This document shows positions 45,997 to 56,579 of a DNA stretch of 64,000 bases, piece after piece (the first letter of the stretch is position 1; every line of letters begins with the position of its first letter). Source of the DNA: Dactylorhiza incarnata (lineage: Eukaryota > Streptophyta > Magnoliopsida > Asparagales > Orchidaceae); assembly GCA_033032865.1 (NCBI GenBank), contig JAWHQI010000001.1, positions 5,336,001 to 5,400,000 on the forward strand, read 5' to 3'. The position numbers and the translations under genes are program-made. The notes under the pieces were generated by a model that worked only from the letters and a program-made list of their open reading frames with translations, had not been told where the DNA came from and did not search any database.

Positions 45997-46250
45997 GGGT
46001 CTGTTCGTTTGGACGGAATTGGAATTTGATATTGGAATTCGATATTGAGATTCGATATTCAGAATTGAAATTGTTCTAATTCCAATTCCATCGTTCACCT
46101 AATAAATATTATTGTTGAATATTGTGGAATTGATTAATTTTTTTTGTTCGTTTGTTAAATAAAATTCAATCTAAGAATTGAAAAATATTATAAAGAAACT
46201 AATATTTTTTACATATTTTATTGTTTATGCTTGCACACAAAATTCATAGA
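45997..46250 (-). mobile_element. element D: truncated, inverted copy of the same family
   Basis: Starts GGGTCTGTTCGTTTGGACGG at 45997, right after TAA. For about 225 bp it is the reverse complement of 44340-44564 and of the right end of element C. Homology ends near 46225-46250. The array and far end are missing, and a foldback element follows. Confidence 0.8.
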
Positions 46251-46255
46251 CAATC

Positions 46256-46930
46256 TGATGCAGGACGTCGGGGCCCCGCCGCACCCCGTGGCATCACACC
46301 AGCTAGCGGACCGCGGCCAAGCACGCCTTCCAGAAGGACTGTAGTCCAGGCACCCCAACCCGTATCCGTGCTTGTTCTCAGCACGGCGGGTTGTTGAGGC
46401 TGGGGCTCGACCCCCAGACCTCCTTGATAAGAACCTCTCCTAACAGGCCTTATCACCAACTGACCAGCACTTTGTTTTTGATGCAGAACGCCGGGGCCCC
46501 ACCGCACCACGTGGCATCACACCAGCTAGTGGACCACGTCAAGCACACCTGTCAGAAGGACTGCAGTCCAGACACCCCAACCCGTCTCCGCGTCTGTTCT
46601 CAGCACGGCGGGTTGTTGAGGCTAGGGCTCGATCCCCAGACCTCCTTGATAAGAACCTCTCCTAACTGTCCTTATCACCAACTGACCTGCTCCTAACAGG
46701 CCTTATCACCAACTGACCTGTAGGTCAGTTGGTGATAAGGCCTGTTAGGAGAGGTTCTTATCAAGGAGTTCTGGAGATCGAGGGCAGCCTCAACAACCCG
46801 TCATGCTGAGAACAGGCGCGGAGACGGGTTGGGGTGTCTGGACTGCAGTCCTTCTGGCAGGCGTGCTTGATCGTGATCCGCTAGCTGGTGTGATGTCAGG
46901 GGTGCGGCGGGGCCCCAACGTCCTGCATCA
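46256..46930. mobile_element. 675-bp foldback element with 5-bp target duplication CAATC
   Basis: Three copies of a unit of about 215-223 bp: direct at 46256-46478, direct at 46479-46695, and inverted at about 46711-46930. Ends are TGATGCAGGACG and CGTCCTGCATCA. Flanks are CAATC at 46251-46255 and 46931-46935. The second direct copy and the inverted copy form a hairpin nearly 220 bp long, centred on 46720-46721. No coding frame is shared by the copies. The superfamily is unclear: TG...CA ends and a 5-bp duplication fit integrase-type insertion, while the layout is foldback-like. Confidence 0.85.
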
Positions 46931-46989
46931 CAATCATATGCAGCAATCAATATCACAAATCTCAGTCTTAACAAGACCTAATAAGTTTC

Positions 46990-47096
46990 ATCAATGCTGC
47001 AGTCACCGCCTTAACATTTCAAAAAAAAATTTTAAAACGTCCTTGCTAATTTCGTTTTAAAAACATTTGAAATCTTAGGCGGCAACTGCTGTAGTG
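46990..47096. mobile_element. small CACTA-like MITE (tentative)
   Basis: A 107-bp foldback. The right end on the minus strand reads CACTACAGCAGTTGCCGCC, and the left end carries a degenerate GCTGCAGTCACCGCC. The interior arms AACATTTCAAAA and TTTTAAAACG pair with their inverse. A CACTA start suggests CACTA-derived termini. No target duplication was established. Confidence 0.4.
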
Positions 47097-47349
47097 GGGG
47101 GAGGGGGTGGGACTGACATGTAATTTCGATCTTAAAAAAAGGCGGCTGCAACGGTGGAGGGGGAGAGAGGGGTGGGGGTTCGGGGGGAGATGCGGCTACA
47201 ACATGGGAGGGAGGGAGAGAGAGGAGGGGGCGGAACGAAATGACTAATATGACACAAGCAATATCCAATTGCACAGAAGACAACCCTTGCTCTAGTTTTC
47301 TCCACAAGAAAACTATAGTCTTTACTTCAAGGCGAACATTATCATAATT

Positions 47350-47492
47350 CTTACCAATTTGCCATATGCACCATCTTGCAAAAAAAAAACAAAGTTTCTG
47401 GACGACTAATAAAGTGGGCAGTGAAGTTAGGGGAATTTGACATCAAAGACATGCCTCAAACGATCATCAAGTCTCAAGTATTGACATTAAAT
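47350..47492 (+). pseudogene. scrap of Tat-type gypsy RNase H
   Basis: A frame from about 47355 to 47492 reads SGRLIKWAVKLGEFDIKDMP after an A-rich insertion (47379-47388). It matches the end of the first RNase H seen in the Tat pol at about 31785-31850. About 45 residues remain. It stops at the target duplication of the neighbouring SINE. Confidence 0.65.
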
Positions 47493-47519
47493 TCAAAATT
47501 CAAACAACATCAGGCTTGC

Positions 47520-47712
47520 CATTAAAAAAAAGGCAACCCGGTGCACAATGCATCCCCGCACAGCGAGGGTCCGGGGAAGGGTCCCGCCACAAGGATGAAA
47601 TGTAGGCAAACCTTACCCTGCATTTTTGCAAGAGGCTGACTTCCAGAACTCGAACCCGTGACCTCAAGGTCGCACGGCAACACCTTAACCGGTGCGCCAA
47701 GGCTCCCCATCT
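47520..47712 (-). mobile_element. Au-type SINE
   Basis: A 193-bp tRNA-derived SINE on the minus strand: 5' start GGGGAGCCTTGGCGCACCGG, with the A box in TGGCGCACCGG and the B box in GGGTTCGAG. Then come CCTCTTGCAAAAATGCAGGG and TTCCCCGGACCC, and a T-run tail at 47520-47532. A perfect 14-bp target duplication, AACATCAGGCTTGC, lies at 47506-47519 and 47713-47726. The A/B boxes give an internal RNA polymerase III promoter. Au SINEs end in poly(T) and move with LINE enzymes. The exact duplication suggests a fairly recent insertion. Confidence 0.92.
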
Positions 47713-47726
47713 AACATCAGGCTTGC

Positions 47727-48166
47727 AATTATTTGAAAAAAAAAACATTAAATAATGCATTAAATTTTACTTCAACTCATCAAATCAAAACAGGATGCCA
47801 TGGAGATTTGAAGACAGATTTTCCAAAGCTGCTATTAATTCAATGATGTTGTGTGGATCTAAATGTTGAGCAGTAAATAAGTCATTGATAACTAAATTGA
47901 GTGTGATGGAGGTGAAAATTGCTAAGATGTTCGTACAACAAAACTTGAAAAGATAAATTAAAGAATTATTATAATACAAAAGCAATATGTGTAACATTTA
48001 TCAAAGATAATATAATATAACATAGACTTGTGTAGTTTAAACATGGACACCGCAGGGTAGATACTGCAAGAATTAGACCAATAAATAAAATTGGCGTTGA
48101 AGGATGAGATAGGTGAAGTGGTAGTATATTCAGATGGATGAAATTTTTTCAAGATAAACCACAGTC
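47727..48166. other. AT-rich intergenic sequence
   Basis: No gene or repeat recognised between the SINE duplication and the MITE. Confidence 0.5.
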
Positions 48167-48169
48167 TAA

Positions 48170-48443
48170 GGGTCCGTTTGGCACGGTGGTGGTGGTCGTG
48201 AGCACAGTGGTTACGAACCGTCGTTCGTGAACGCTCAGCCTCACGTAAGGAACTCCATCCATTTCTTATGTTCAAAAATAGTTTTTTTCTTTGTGGCGGT
48301 CATAGCCGTTATCATGCCAAACACATATTTCATGATTATATGGTGGTGTTTTTGTCCAAACTCACTGGAGCAAAAACGTCGTGCCAAACGGATGACGGTT
48401 CGTATTCGCGTTCACGACCACCACCGCTTTGCAAAACAAACCC
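48170..48443. mobile_element. Tourist-like MITE
   Basis: 274 bp flanked by TAA (48167-48169, 48444-48446). The left end is GGGTCCGTTTGGCACGG, followed by TGGTGGTGGTCGTGA. The right end on the minus strand reads GGGTTTGTTTTGCAAAGC, followed by GGTGGTGGTCGTGAACG. TAA duplication and a GGG start match PIF/Harbinger MITEs. No coding capacity. Confidence 0.8.
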
Positions 48444-48455
48444 TAAGTTTATAAT

Positions 48456-48562
48456 TGTTGGAGTTTATGAATTATTTTGATATTTTTCCTTGTATTTTTC
48501 CCACTCTTATATATTAAGGAGTGCAGCCTACTTGAAATAATTAACATTTTTTATTTCCAACA
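48456..48562 (+). repeat. 5' LTR of the short-LTR copia element
   Basis: 107 bp, TGTTGGAG...TTCCAACA. It contains the TATA-like CTTATATATTAAGG (about 48506-48519). The primer-binding site TGGTATCAGAGG (initiator Met tRNA) follows at 48563. Confidence 0.9.
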
Positions 48563-48973
48563 TGGTATCAGAGGGAGATTAATATCCCGTTACGCTCCAC
48601 ATGCTCGACCGTGCGCGTGTTCTGCTCCGCCGACTCGCCGCTCGCCTGCGCTCGCCCTTTCTCACGCTCGCAGGCTCGCAGCAGCCTCTCGCCCGCACCT
48701 CTTCTCCCGCTAGCCCGCGCCTCTTCTTTCGCTCGTCTCGTTCGCTGCTTTCGGGCGGCATGTGGGCTTGAATCCCCTATTTCCGGCATCCGCTTCGTCT
48801 TCTTCTGGAGAGGATGGTTCTTCCTCCTCATTCCTATACCTAATTCGCTTCTTTCACTTGGTTCCGTTGCCGGAACCGTCTTCGGTTTCTTCTCTTTTTA
48901 TGAGAAAACCCCAGGCCAGCGCTTATGTTCCTAATTTCAACAATCTTGTGATTTCTATTCTTGGATTGCTATG

Positions 48974-50330
48974 AATGGGAGTGTTGATTCTACAAATACG
49001 TCCTCTGGTGGTCGTGTTGCATCCATCCCGATGTCTGCTTTGGGATCCGTCCGAGAAACCCATGACCACGGTACTCTCAAATTACTACCATGAAACTAGA
49101 TGACACCAACTACCTCTCGTGGGCTCGTACCATCACTCTTTCCACCAAAAGTCGTCGTATATTTGGATATGTTATTGGCACCTCTAAGGCACCCACTCAT
49201 GCATCCCCGGATTGGCCGAAAACGGAGTCTGAAAACTCCTTAGGGATGTCGTGGCTACTCAACTCCATGCTCTCTATCACTCGCAATTACCTGTTCCTGG
49301 ACACTGGAGTCGATATTTGAAAGAGAGTAGAGGTTACATATTCCTGTCGTGGGAATGTCACTCAGATTTTTCAACTACGACGAAGGATATTTCTTTTGAG
49401 ACAGGGCGATCGTCCTCCCCCCCCCCCCCCCCCTCTTCCTATTACCTAGAGTTTACTCAACTCTATCAAGAATATGATCGCTTACATGCGCTCACTCTTG
49501 TTTCCCCTAAAGATGAAGTGCTTGTTCGGGATCGAGAAAAACGCAACAGGATCTTCGAATTCTTTCATGGCTTGCATCGGGATTTTGACCATATTAGTGT
49601 TCAGATTCTTGGGCATTCCCCTCCCCCCCCCCCTCTTTGCCAGAAGTCTACAGCCTTGTGCAACAAAAAATTGATCGACGACAAACGTTACTCTCGGACT
49701 CTGGCTCAGAGGGCTCGACCCTCGCTACCCAGTTCAACCCTAGTGGTCCTCCAAGAGGAGGTCCAGCCTCTCGTGGAGGTCGTGGCTATTACCGTTCTCA
49801 AGGTCGACCACCTCTATCACGATCTGCACATCTTTCAGATGCCATGGAAGATGTTACTCACAATGGTTGCCATGATACTCCTAGAGCTCTGTCTGCCCTT
49901 TCTGCTGAAGAGATACAAGCTTTCCGTCGCCTGATGCATGGTCATTCGTCTGAGCTATCTAGTTCATCCTCGCCCTCTTATGCCAACCAGGTGCTACCAG
50001 GTGCTACCAGGTGCTACCAGGTGCTACCAGGTGCACATTCTGCTACCGCCCGCTCCTCCACTCAATGGATCATCGACTCCGGAGCCACCGATCATATGAT
50101 TGGCTCTGCTACAGGTTTCGTGTCCTACTTCTCTATGTCTGGTAGAGAGAAAGTGAGCATTGCCAATGAATCTTTTTCTCCTATTACTGGAAAAAGATCA
50201 ATTATCTGCTCTTTCCTCACTATCTCTTCAGTTCTTCATGGTCCTAAGTTTACTTGAAACCTTCTTTATATTAGTCACTTGACTAACTCTATGAATTATT
50301 CAGTGATTTTTTTTCTCACTTCTTGTATCT
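48974..50330 (+). pseudogene. gag: gag and protease of the short-LTR copia element, frameshifted
   Basis: Gag begins at about ATG 48974. It continues as LDDTNYLSWARTI (49093), LLNSMLSITRNYLFLDTG, then in another frame YYLEFTQLYQEYDRLHAL and FFHGLHRDFDHISVQILGHS, then in a third LVQQKIDRRQTLLSDS. Two C-runs (49418-49433 and about 49619-49634) coincide with the frame changes. An RGG-rich segment follows (GPPRGGPASRGGRG), and I see no CCHC knuckle. Five copies of the 12-bp GGTGCTACCAGG lie at 49988-50035. Protease has IIDSGATDHM near 50068. Confidence 0.82.
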
Positions 50331-53050
50331 TTCAGGATCTGAAGACGGGGACGGTGATTGGCTTTGGTAGACTATGCAAAGGCCTCTGTGTTTGATCCCT
50401 CCAGCTCGCCTACTCCACCACAAGCTCTTCATGTGGCTCAGTCTTCTGATTTGGATTACTGACATTGTCGCATAGGACATCCTTCCATCTCTACTATGAA
50501 ACTTTTGTTATCAGCAATGTTCAACTCTTTGTTTAATACTTTTACTTATGATGTGTGTGAACTCAGTAAACACAAACGTACCTCTCTTACTCATGTTTCC
50601 CCACCTAGTGCTACTCCTTTGCTATTATTCATATTGATGTTTGGGGCCCTTGCCCAGTTGCTTCTATCTCTAGTCTTCACTGATTTGTTACTTTCATATA
50701 TTGTTTTTCTCACTGCACATGAGTTTACTTGATGAGAAACAAAACTGACGTACTTTCATTGTTTCAGCGTTTCCATAAAATGATAGCTACCCAGTTCAAT
50801 GCTACCATTAAAGTGTTGCGCAGTGACGATGTATGTGAGTACATTGACTCTCAATTTGAGCGCTACCTCAATGACCTTGGCATCATCCACCAAACCTCTT
50901 GTGTCTACACCCCTACTCAGAATGGAGTCGCTCAGCATAAGAATCGAAACCTTCTTGAGGTTGCTCGGTGTCTCTTGCTTAAGAAGCACCTTCCTAAATA
51001 TTATTGGGGGGGATGTTGTCCTTACGGTTGCATATCTTATTAATCGCAAGTCTACCCGTACTCTTGGACATAAAACCCCCTAGCCACTCTCCACACTCCT
51101 CCTACTCAAATTACTCCTCGTATCTTTGGGTTTGTGTTTTGTTCATGTGCATCACACATCCAAACTTGACCCTCGTGCCCCGCGGTGTCTTTATCGGATA
51201 TTCTCCAACCCAAAAAGGGTATAAGTGCTTTCATCCAGTGACCCGAAAGACATTTGTCTCTATGGATGTCACGTTTCATGAATCTGAACCTTACTATGGG
51301 AACTCACTTCAAGGGGAGTCTATTACCATGGAAGTGAGCTCTCCCTCTATTCCTCTACCTACTTCCCCTTCATATCAGCCTCCTAATCCTCCTGCTCCCA
51401 TTGGTCAGGTAGTTCTTCCTCCTCCTTTGCAGGTCTATACTCGGAGACACAGGGGCACAAACACTCAGGCTTCGCCCATAATATCATATCCACAACCAAA
51501 TCCATCTTCTGGTACTCAAGGTAACCGTGTGTCCACCCAACATCCTCTATCTCAATTTGTGTCTTATGACTCTGTCTTCTTCGCATAGAGCATTTTTCAC
51601 CTCTCTATCTTCCATATCCTTTCCCTCTTCTTGGCAGGAAGCTCTGGAGCACCAAAAGTGGAAGAAAACTATGCTTGAAGAAATGATGGCTCTTGAAAAA
51701 AAACGCACGTGGGATTTGGTTCATCTTCCTCAAGGGAAGACTGTCTTTGGGAGTAAGTGGATCTTCTCAGTGAAGTAAAACTCTCAGAAACTTGTTGAAC
51801 GTTACTAAGCAAGATTGGTGGCCAGAGGCTATACTCAGACTGCTGGGATTGACTATCAAGAAATCTTTGCTCCAATAGCAAAGATAAATTCCATTAGAAG
51901 AGGAGGTATACATGTCACTACCTCCGGGTCATGCCGCTGAAGGATCTGAGGGGAAGGTCTGCAGGTTGAAGAAGACTCTATATGACCTACAATAATCTCC
52001 TAGGGCTTGGTTTGGAAGGTTCCATATACACTCAGAGTAATGTCGATCACACCTTGTTTATAAAGCACACGCAAGGAAAACTAACCGCTCGTATTGTCTA
52101 TGTGGACAAAATTATTATAACTGAGGATGACACGAAGGAGATCCAAAGTCTGAAGACAAGATTGACAAGCAAATTTGAGGTAAAAGATCTTGGAAATCTC
52201 AAGTAATTCCTTGGCATTAGAGTCTCCAGATCCAAGCACGAGATCTTTATCTCTCGTAGGAAGTACATCCTTGACTTGCTCGAGACATCAGGGATGAGTG
52301 GGTGTAAACCTGCTGACACCCCCAATTGAAGAAAATCATAAATTGGGGAGAGATTATGGAGAAGTTCTTGCTGGCATAACTGGTTTTCAACGATTGTTAG
52401 GGAGGCTTATCTACTTATCTCATACCCGCCCAGATATCTCTTATGTTGTTGGGGTTATCAGTCAATACATGCATTCTCATAGGTCTCGCCATTTGGATGC
52501 CGCCCACCGGATTTTACGGTATCTCAAATCCTCTTCAGGGCGATGTATCTTGTTCACCCCAAGCAAAGAGTTAACTATTGAAGTTTTCACAGATGCTGAT
52601 TGGGTGGGATTTGTTGATGACCGAAGATCCACTTCTGGATATTGTTCCCTGGTTGGACGTAATCTGGTAACCTGAAGAAGCAAAAAACATGTGGTTGTCA
52701 AGTCTAGTGCTGAAGTAGAATCCAGAGCTATGGCTCATGGGATATGTGAAGGAATGTGGATTCAGTCCATTATGTACGAACTTGGGATTCAAAGCAGGGA
52801 TCCTATCAGGTTATATTGTGACAACAAGGAGGCTATCATCATTGCACACAATCCAGTTCAGCATGACCGCACTAAGCCTGTAGAAATTGACAGACATTTT
52901 ATCAAGGAAAACATAGTAAGAGGAGTTGTGAGCACTCCATTGGTCCCCTATGATCAACAGCTGGTTGATGTTCTTACTAAGAGATTGAGTCTGAGGGCCT
53001 TTGGAAAAATTATGGGCAAGTTGGGCATGACAGACATCACAAGCCCAATT
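50331..53050 (+). pseudogene. pol: pol of the short-LTR copia element, inactivated
   Basis: Integrase pieces at 50500-51080 with LRSDDVCEYIDSQFERYL and TPTQNGVAQHKNRNLLE. RT from about 51600 (WKKTMLEEMMALEKKRTWDL, GYTQTAGIDYQEIFAP). An internal deletion near 51897 removes the segment that normally carries AFLNGD and continues directly with EEVYMSLPPG. The RT active site reads YVDK near 52098 instead of YVDD, losing an essential aspartate. RNase H occupies 52400-53050 with YCDNKEAI and ending KLGMTDI. Stops occur throughout. Confidence 0.85.
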
Positions 53051-53060
53051 TGAGGGGGAG

Positions 53061-53170
53061 TGTTGGATTTTGTGAATTATTTTGATATTTTTTTCCTTGT
53101 ATTTTTCCTACTCCTATATATTAAGGAGTATAGCCTAAATGAAATAATTAACATTTTCTGATTTCCAACA
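53061..53170 (+). repeat. 3' LTR of the short-LTR copia element
   Basis: 110 bp, similar to the 5' LTR with small differences and indels, TGTTGGAT...TTCCAACA. Confidence 0.9.
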
Positions 53171-53915
53171 ATAACATCATGCAATACTCCACAAAAACAA
53201 ATGAAAAATGAGGATTTGAAAGTAGCCCCAAATAGTTGGGATAATCCCAAAGAAACAAATCTTGCTAAACTATTGATGTCATTGAAATTTTTGATGGTAT
53301 GAAAAACTGGAGATGTACAAGAACTTTTGATTGTCAAGTATAATACTTAAGGAATAGCCTGAAATCTTCTAACAACACACAAGACAACTCAGTAACAAAC
53401 TCCAACAATGAAGAATAGATGAAAAAATTGCACTTTTATACAATTTCAGTAATAATTTGTCAATGGAAAAGAATACAAGATAGAACTCCGGACTTGCATA
53501 AATTTTTCATTCTATCAAAATATGAATTACAATTTAATTTCAAACCCTAATATCAAGAATAAACAAAAAAACTATCAGCAATAATTTGTCGACGAAAAAT
53601 TATTCATCACTAAACTACAAAACATACATAATTTTTCATTTTTATCAAAACATGAATTACAAAAATTTAGTTTCAAACTCTAATATCAAGAGAAATAAAC
53701 TGCGCTTTTTTACAATTTCAGTAATACTGTCAATTAAAACGAATGCATCACTAAATAGTCATACATAATCTTTCATTTAATAAAAAAACATGAATACAAC
53801 AACTGCGTCAAAAAACTCCCAATCTTACGTTAATTGAAACAGAACTCCATTTTAGCAGTGAACAATAAGAAAATGAAGGCTATTCTCTTCTACACCAACT
53901 TGTTGAGATTCTGCA
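53171..53915. other. AT-rich sequence with diverged tandem repeats; possible 3' UTR region of the kinase exon
   Basis: 53430-53830 contains three diverged copies of a unit of about 131-136 bp (ATTTTTCATTYTATCAAAA near 53501, 53632 and 53768). No coding sequence. It lies downstream of the minus-strand kinase exon. Confidence 0.5.
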
Positions 53916-54149
53916 TCAAGCTTGTGAGCTGGCATCTGACCTATGATCACGATCAGCTGTTGCCTGCACTTGGGCAGCATATTGCAAGTTCCAGAGCACA
54001 TCTTCAATCGAAGGCCGTGATGAAGCTTCCAGTGACAGGCACTTACTCGTTAGAGAAAGCACAGTTGACAAAGATTCGTGCGAGGAAGTTCCGACAACCA
54101 TGGGGTCAATGATGTGCTTTTGTTCCTCCATACTGTTAACTGATATAGC
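53916..54149 (-). pseudogene. last exon or fragment of an LRR receptor-like kinase gene (probable inactive-kinase subfamily)
   Basis: On the minus strand, after a splice acceptor (CGACAG at 54155-54150), 77 codons run to a stop at 53916. They begin AISVNSMEEQKHIIDPMVVG. SLEASSRPSIEDVLWNLQYA is the hallmark C-terminal segment of the kinase domain of plant LRR receptor kinases related to Arabidopsis At3g03770/At5g14210. The frame is intact and phase 0 at the acceptor. No upstream kinase exons are found in the next 4 kb, which is filled by transposon remains. It is therefore either the final exon of a gene with a very large intron or a gene fragment. The label pseudogene is provisional. Confidence 0.7.
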
Positions 54150-54506
54150 CTGTCGATATATAGATTAATGTCCTTTGAACAAGAACAAATGCATGAAGCT
54201 TATTAGAGAGAAAAAATGGTAGTAAATTTGATAGTGTGATGCTAACTATGGAAGGGGCGATGAGAACAAAATGTATTGAAATAAAGCGGAAGATTGACAG
54301 CTGAAACTTCGTTTTTTTCATTGTACATTAATTGGCTACAGTATTACCTTATCATATCACTTCTTGTTGTAACATGAAGGTTGTCAGAATAAGAGAGATG
54401 TTATTTGTAACTTGTCCCATATCAGTATGTGTGCATGACACCTCTACCATAAAAGTGTGGTCCTTTTCTCAGTTGAACTATATATATATATACACACACA
54501 CACACA
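54150..54506. other. possible intron of the kinase gene
   Basis: AT-rich on both sides, no exon recognised. It ends in a TA/AC microsatellite (54479-54506). Confidence 0.4.
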
Positions 54507-54560
54507 CTAGCAGTCGTGCACGGGGCTTCGCCCATGCCAGGCACACGGGCTCCGCTTCTA
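54507..54560 (-). mobile_element. possible Helitron 3' terminus
   Basis: Read on the minus strand, a GC-rich segment CCCCGTGCACGACTG, with palindrome CGTGCACG, ends in CTAG followed by T at 54507. A short hairpin a few bases before CTRR, and insertion before T, is the Helitron 3' signature. The opposite (TC) end was not identified, so the extent is unknown. It may include the material to the right. Confidence 0.45.
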
Positions 54561-55111
54561 GATAAATACTATATATAATGAAGTCTCGTGTTTGTAATGC
54601 ATTACACCGCACTTTCAAAATTAACCCTACACTATAAATTAATTAATTATGTTCATTAGATCAACACTCATTTGATATCCCCCTCAGTTTCCCTGCACAC
54701 AAAAGAAACCCTCCTCATAAATCCCATGATCACCCTATATTTAGCCCCGGACTTCTCTGCTCACCTATTTCCGCTGCGATTCTTCTCCGCGCAAGACGTC
54801 CTCTTCCTAAATTCCTCCAGCAATTCATCCCCGCTAACACTCAATCTGGTGCGAGAGTCCTCCCCAGCGAGATATCTACTCTTCATATGCCTCCACCGCG
54901 AGATATTTTCTCTTCCTCGGCTTCCTGCGATTTTTCTCACCCTCAATCTGGCACCAGAGTCAATTGCGAGATATCTCCTCTTCCTCGGCTTCACCTGCAG
55001 AAATACGGCCCCGTCGGCTTCCAGGCTCCACCAGCAAAAAACCGGCGCCTCCACCTCTGATAAGACCTCTCCACTTTTTTTCCTTTAATTCCTTCGGCCT
55101 CCTGTACTTCC
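54561..55111. other. unassigned sequence with an internal duplication
   Basis: 54830-54975 repeats a phrase CTCAATCTGGYRCSAGAGTC ... GCGAGATATCT about 115 bp apart. The 138-codon plus-strand frame 54672-55088 spans it but matches no family known to me. Confidence 0.4.
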
Positions 55112-56579
55112 CTAAAGATCTCCTCCTCGACAACTCCGGCCACAGTAGTCACACATCAAGTGGTCTTTGTCTGTGGATCTGGGCTTAAAGTCCCGAGTAT
55201 GGGTGCCTCCAGAATGAGAAATAGCTAGTGCAGAACCAATAGTGATGACCTCAGAACTCCAAGACTGGAGGCAGTCATATTTCTGTTGGACAATGCTATA
55301 GGTCTCTGGCAACGAAGGAACCGGAGTGTGGCCAAGGATCTGAACAATGATCTGATCAAAGTCCTTGTGTAAATCATATAGAAACTCAAACACCATGTTC
55401 TAATCTTCATGAGCACGAACAATGATCACATCAGTTGAGCAGACAAGATCGAGGGACACAAAATGGTCATACTCCTGATATAGCTGAGTGAACTCCAAAT
55501 AATAGACGGACGGTGGACAATCACCCTGTCGAAGAAGAAAGATCTTTCTTCGTAGCTGAAATATCAGAGCGGTGTTCCCTTTCTGTGAATATGTGAATTC
55601 AGCACGACTCCAAATGCCCGCAGCAGTATCCAAGAATAGATAATTCCGTGCAATATGCTCTTGCATTGAATTAATCAATCATGACATAACCAAAGAGTTC
55701 TAGGATTCTCATTGCCCCAACTGGACGCATGCTTCGCTGGCTCCTTAATAACACCGTTAACATAGTCAAACAACTTATGACTCTTATGGGTCAAAGCAAT
55801 AGATCGAAACCAAGATAAATAATTTGTAGTATCAAGACGAATCGTTGTAATTTGAGAAAAAGTATGAGTGTGCCCAACCCGGGTAGATCCAACGGGTTGT
55901 GAGCCATCACGAGAATCAACCACATCAGACATTATGAGATTGGAGAACAAAAAAACGTCGAAGAATTTTGGATTAGGTTAAAACAGCCACCGGAAGATCG
56001 CCGGAAATGCCGGTTGCCGGAAAAATTGTTGGACACCACCAATGGGACCGCCTAGGAGCATTAAATCCTTGAGGGTGGAAGTCAAAAAATGCCTGAAGAA
56101 GGAGGTAAAACACTTTTATGTGAAGAAGCATAAGGGGGTAGAACACAAGATCCATAATATAGGAAGATCCGGTGAGGCCATCAATCGATCCTCCTAGTAT
56201 GTGATAAGAGGAGGGAAAAATTAAACTTTTCTAAAAAAATCCGACAAATCAGACTATTGCCGGTGGAGGCATCGGCTCTGCCGATCGGCCCGTGTGCCGA
56301 TCGGCCCGCTACAGGTAGATCAAAAGAGGCGTGTGGTAAGCGAGAAAGAAGGGGGAAGGGAAGAACCGACGATAGAGATCGGAGAGGCAAGGGAGGCGGA
56401 GGAAGCCGGTGGAACGAGTGAGCGAGCGGAAGGCCGAGCGGCTAGGGCTTGTGCTATGATACCATGTTGGAAGTTGACTGTCGTGTATTATTTCAAAAAA
56501 CGAGACCCTCTATATATAGTAGAGGGTATTACAAATAACTTTTAAACATCAAATAATAAATTACTAATTACTTCTAACA
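55112..56579 (-). mobile_element. 5' fragment of a short-LTR copia element (LTR plus gag)
   Basis: On the minus strand: LTR 56579-56465 (115 bp, TGTTAGAAG...CTTCCAACA, TATA-like CTATATATAGAGG), primer site TGGTATCATAGC (56464-56453), leader, then gag in three frames (55950-55112). The gag has TTNYLSWFRSI, IARNYLFLDTAAGIWS, YYLEFTQLYQEYD and DLHKDFDQIIVQILGH, and stops inside a zinc knuckle (CDYCGR) near 55140. It is closely related in sequence to the gag at 49090-49700. All of pol and the 3' LTR are missing. Confidence 0.85.

Larger units (their letters stand above)
48456..53170 (+). mobile_element. complete but dead short-LTR Ty1/copia element
   Basis: 4,715 bp with 107-bp and 110-bp LTRs (48456-48562, 53061-53170), a primer site, gag, protease, integrase, RT, RNase H and a purine tract (TGAGGGGGAG, 53051-53060). 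The flanks ATAAT (48451-48455) and ATAAC (53171-53175) are the target duplication with one mismatch. Small size and very short LTRs fit Ale/Retrofit-type copia. It has many stops and frameshifts, a deletion in RT and a mutated RT catalytic site, so it is inactive. Confidence 0.92.

Noticed and set aside
47640..47712. tRNA gene
   Set aside because: A and B boxes are present, but the body continues into the Au SINE sequence with a poly(T) tail and target duplications, so it is the SINE head.
53581..53600. TTCG/CGAA-like motif near TTTGTCGACGAAAAA as a spread of the SIRE motif
   Set aside because: A single imperfect match in AT-rich sequence, with no other element sequence around it.
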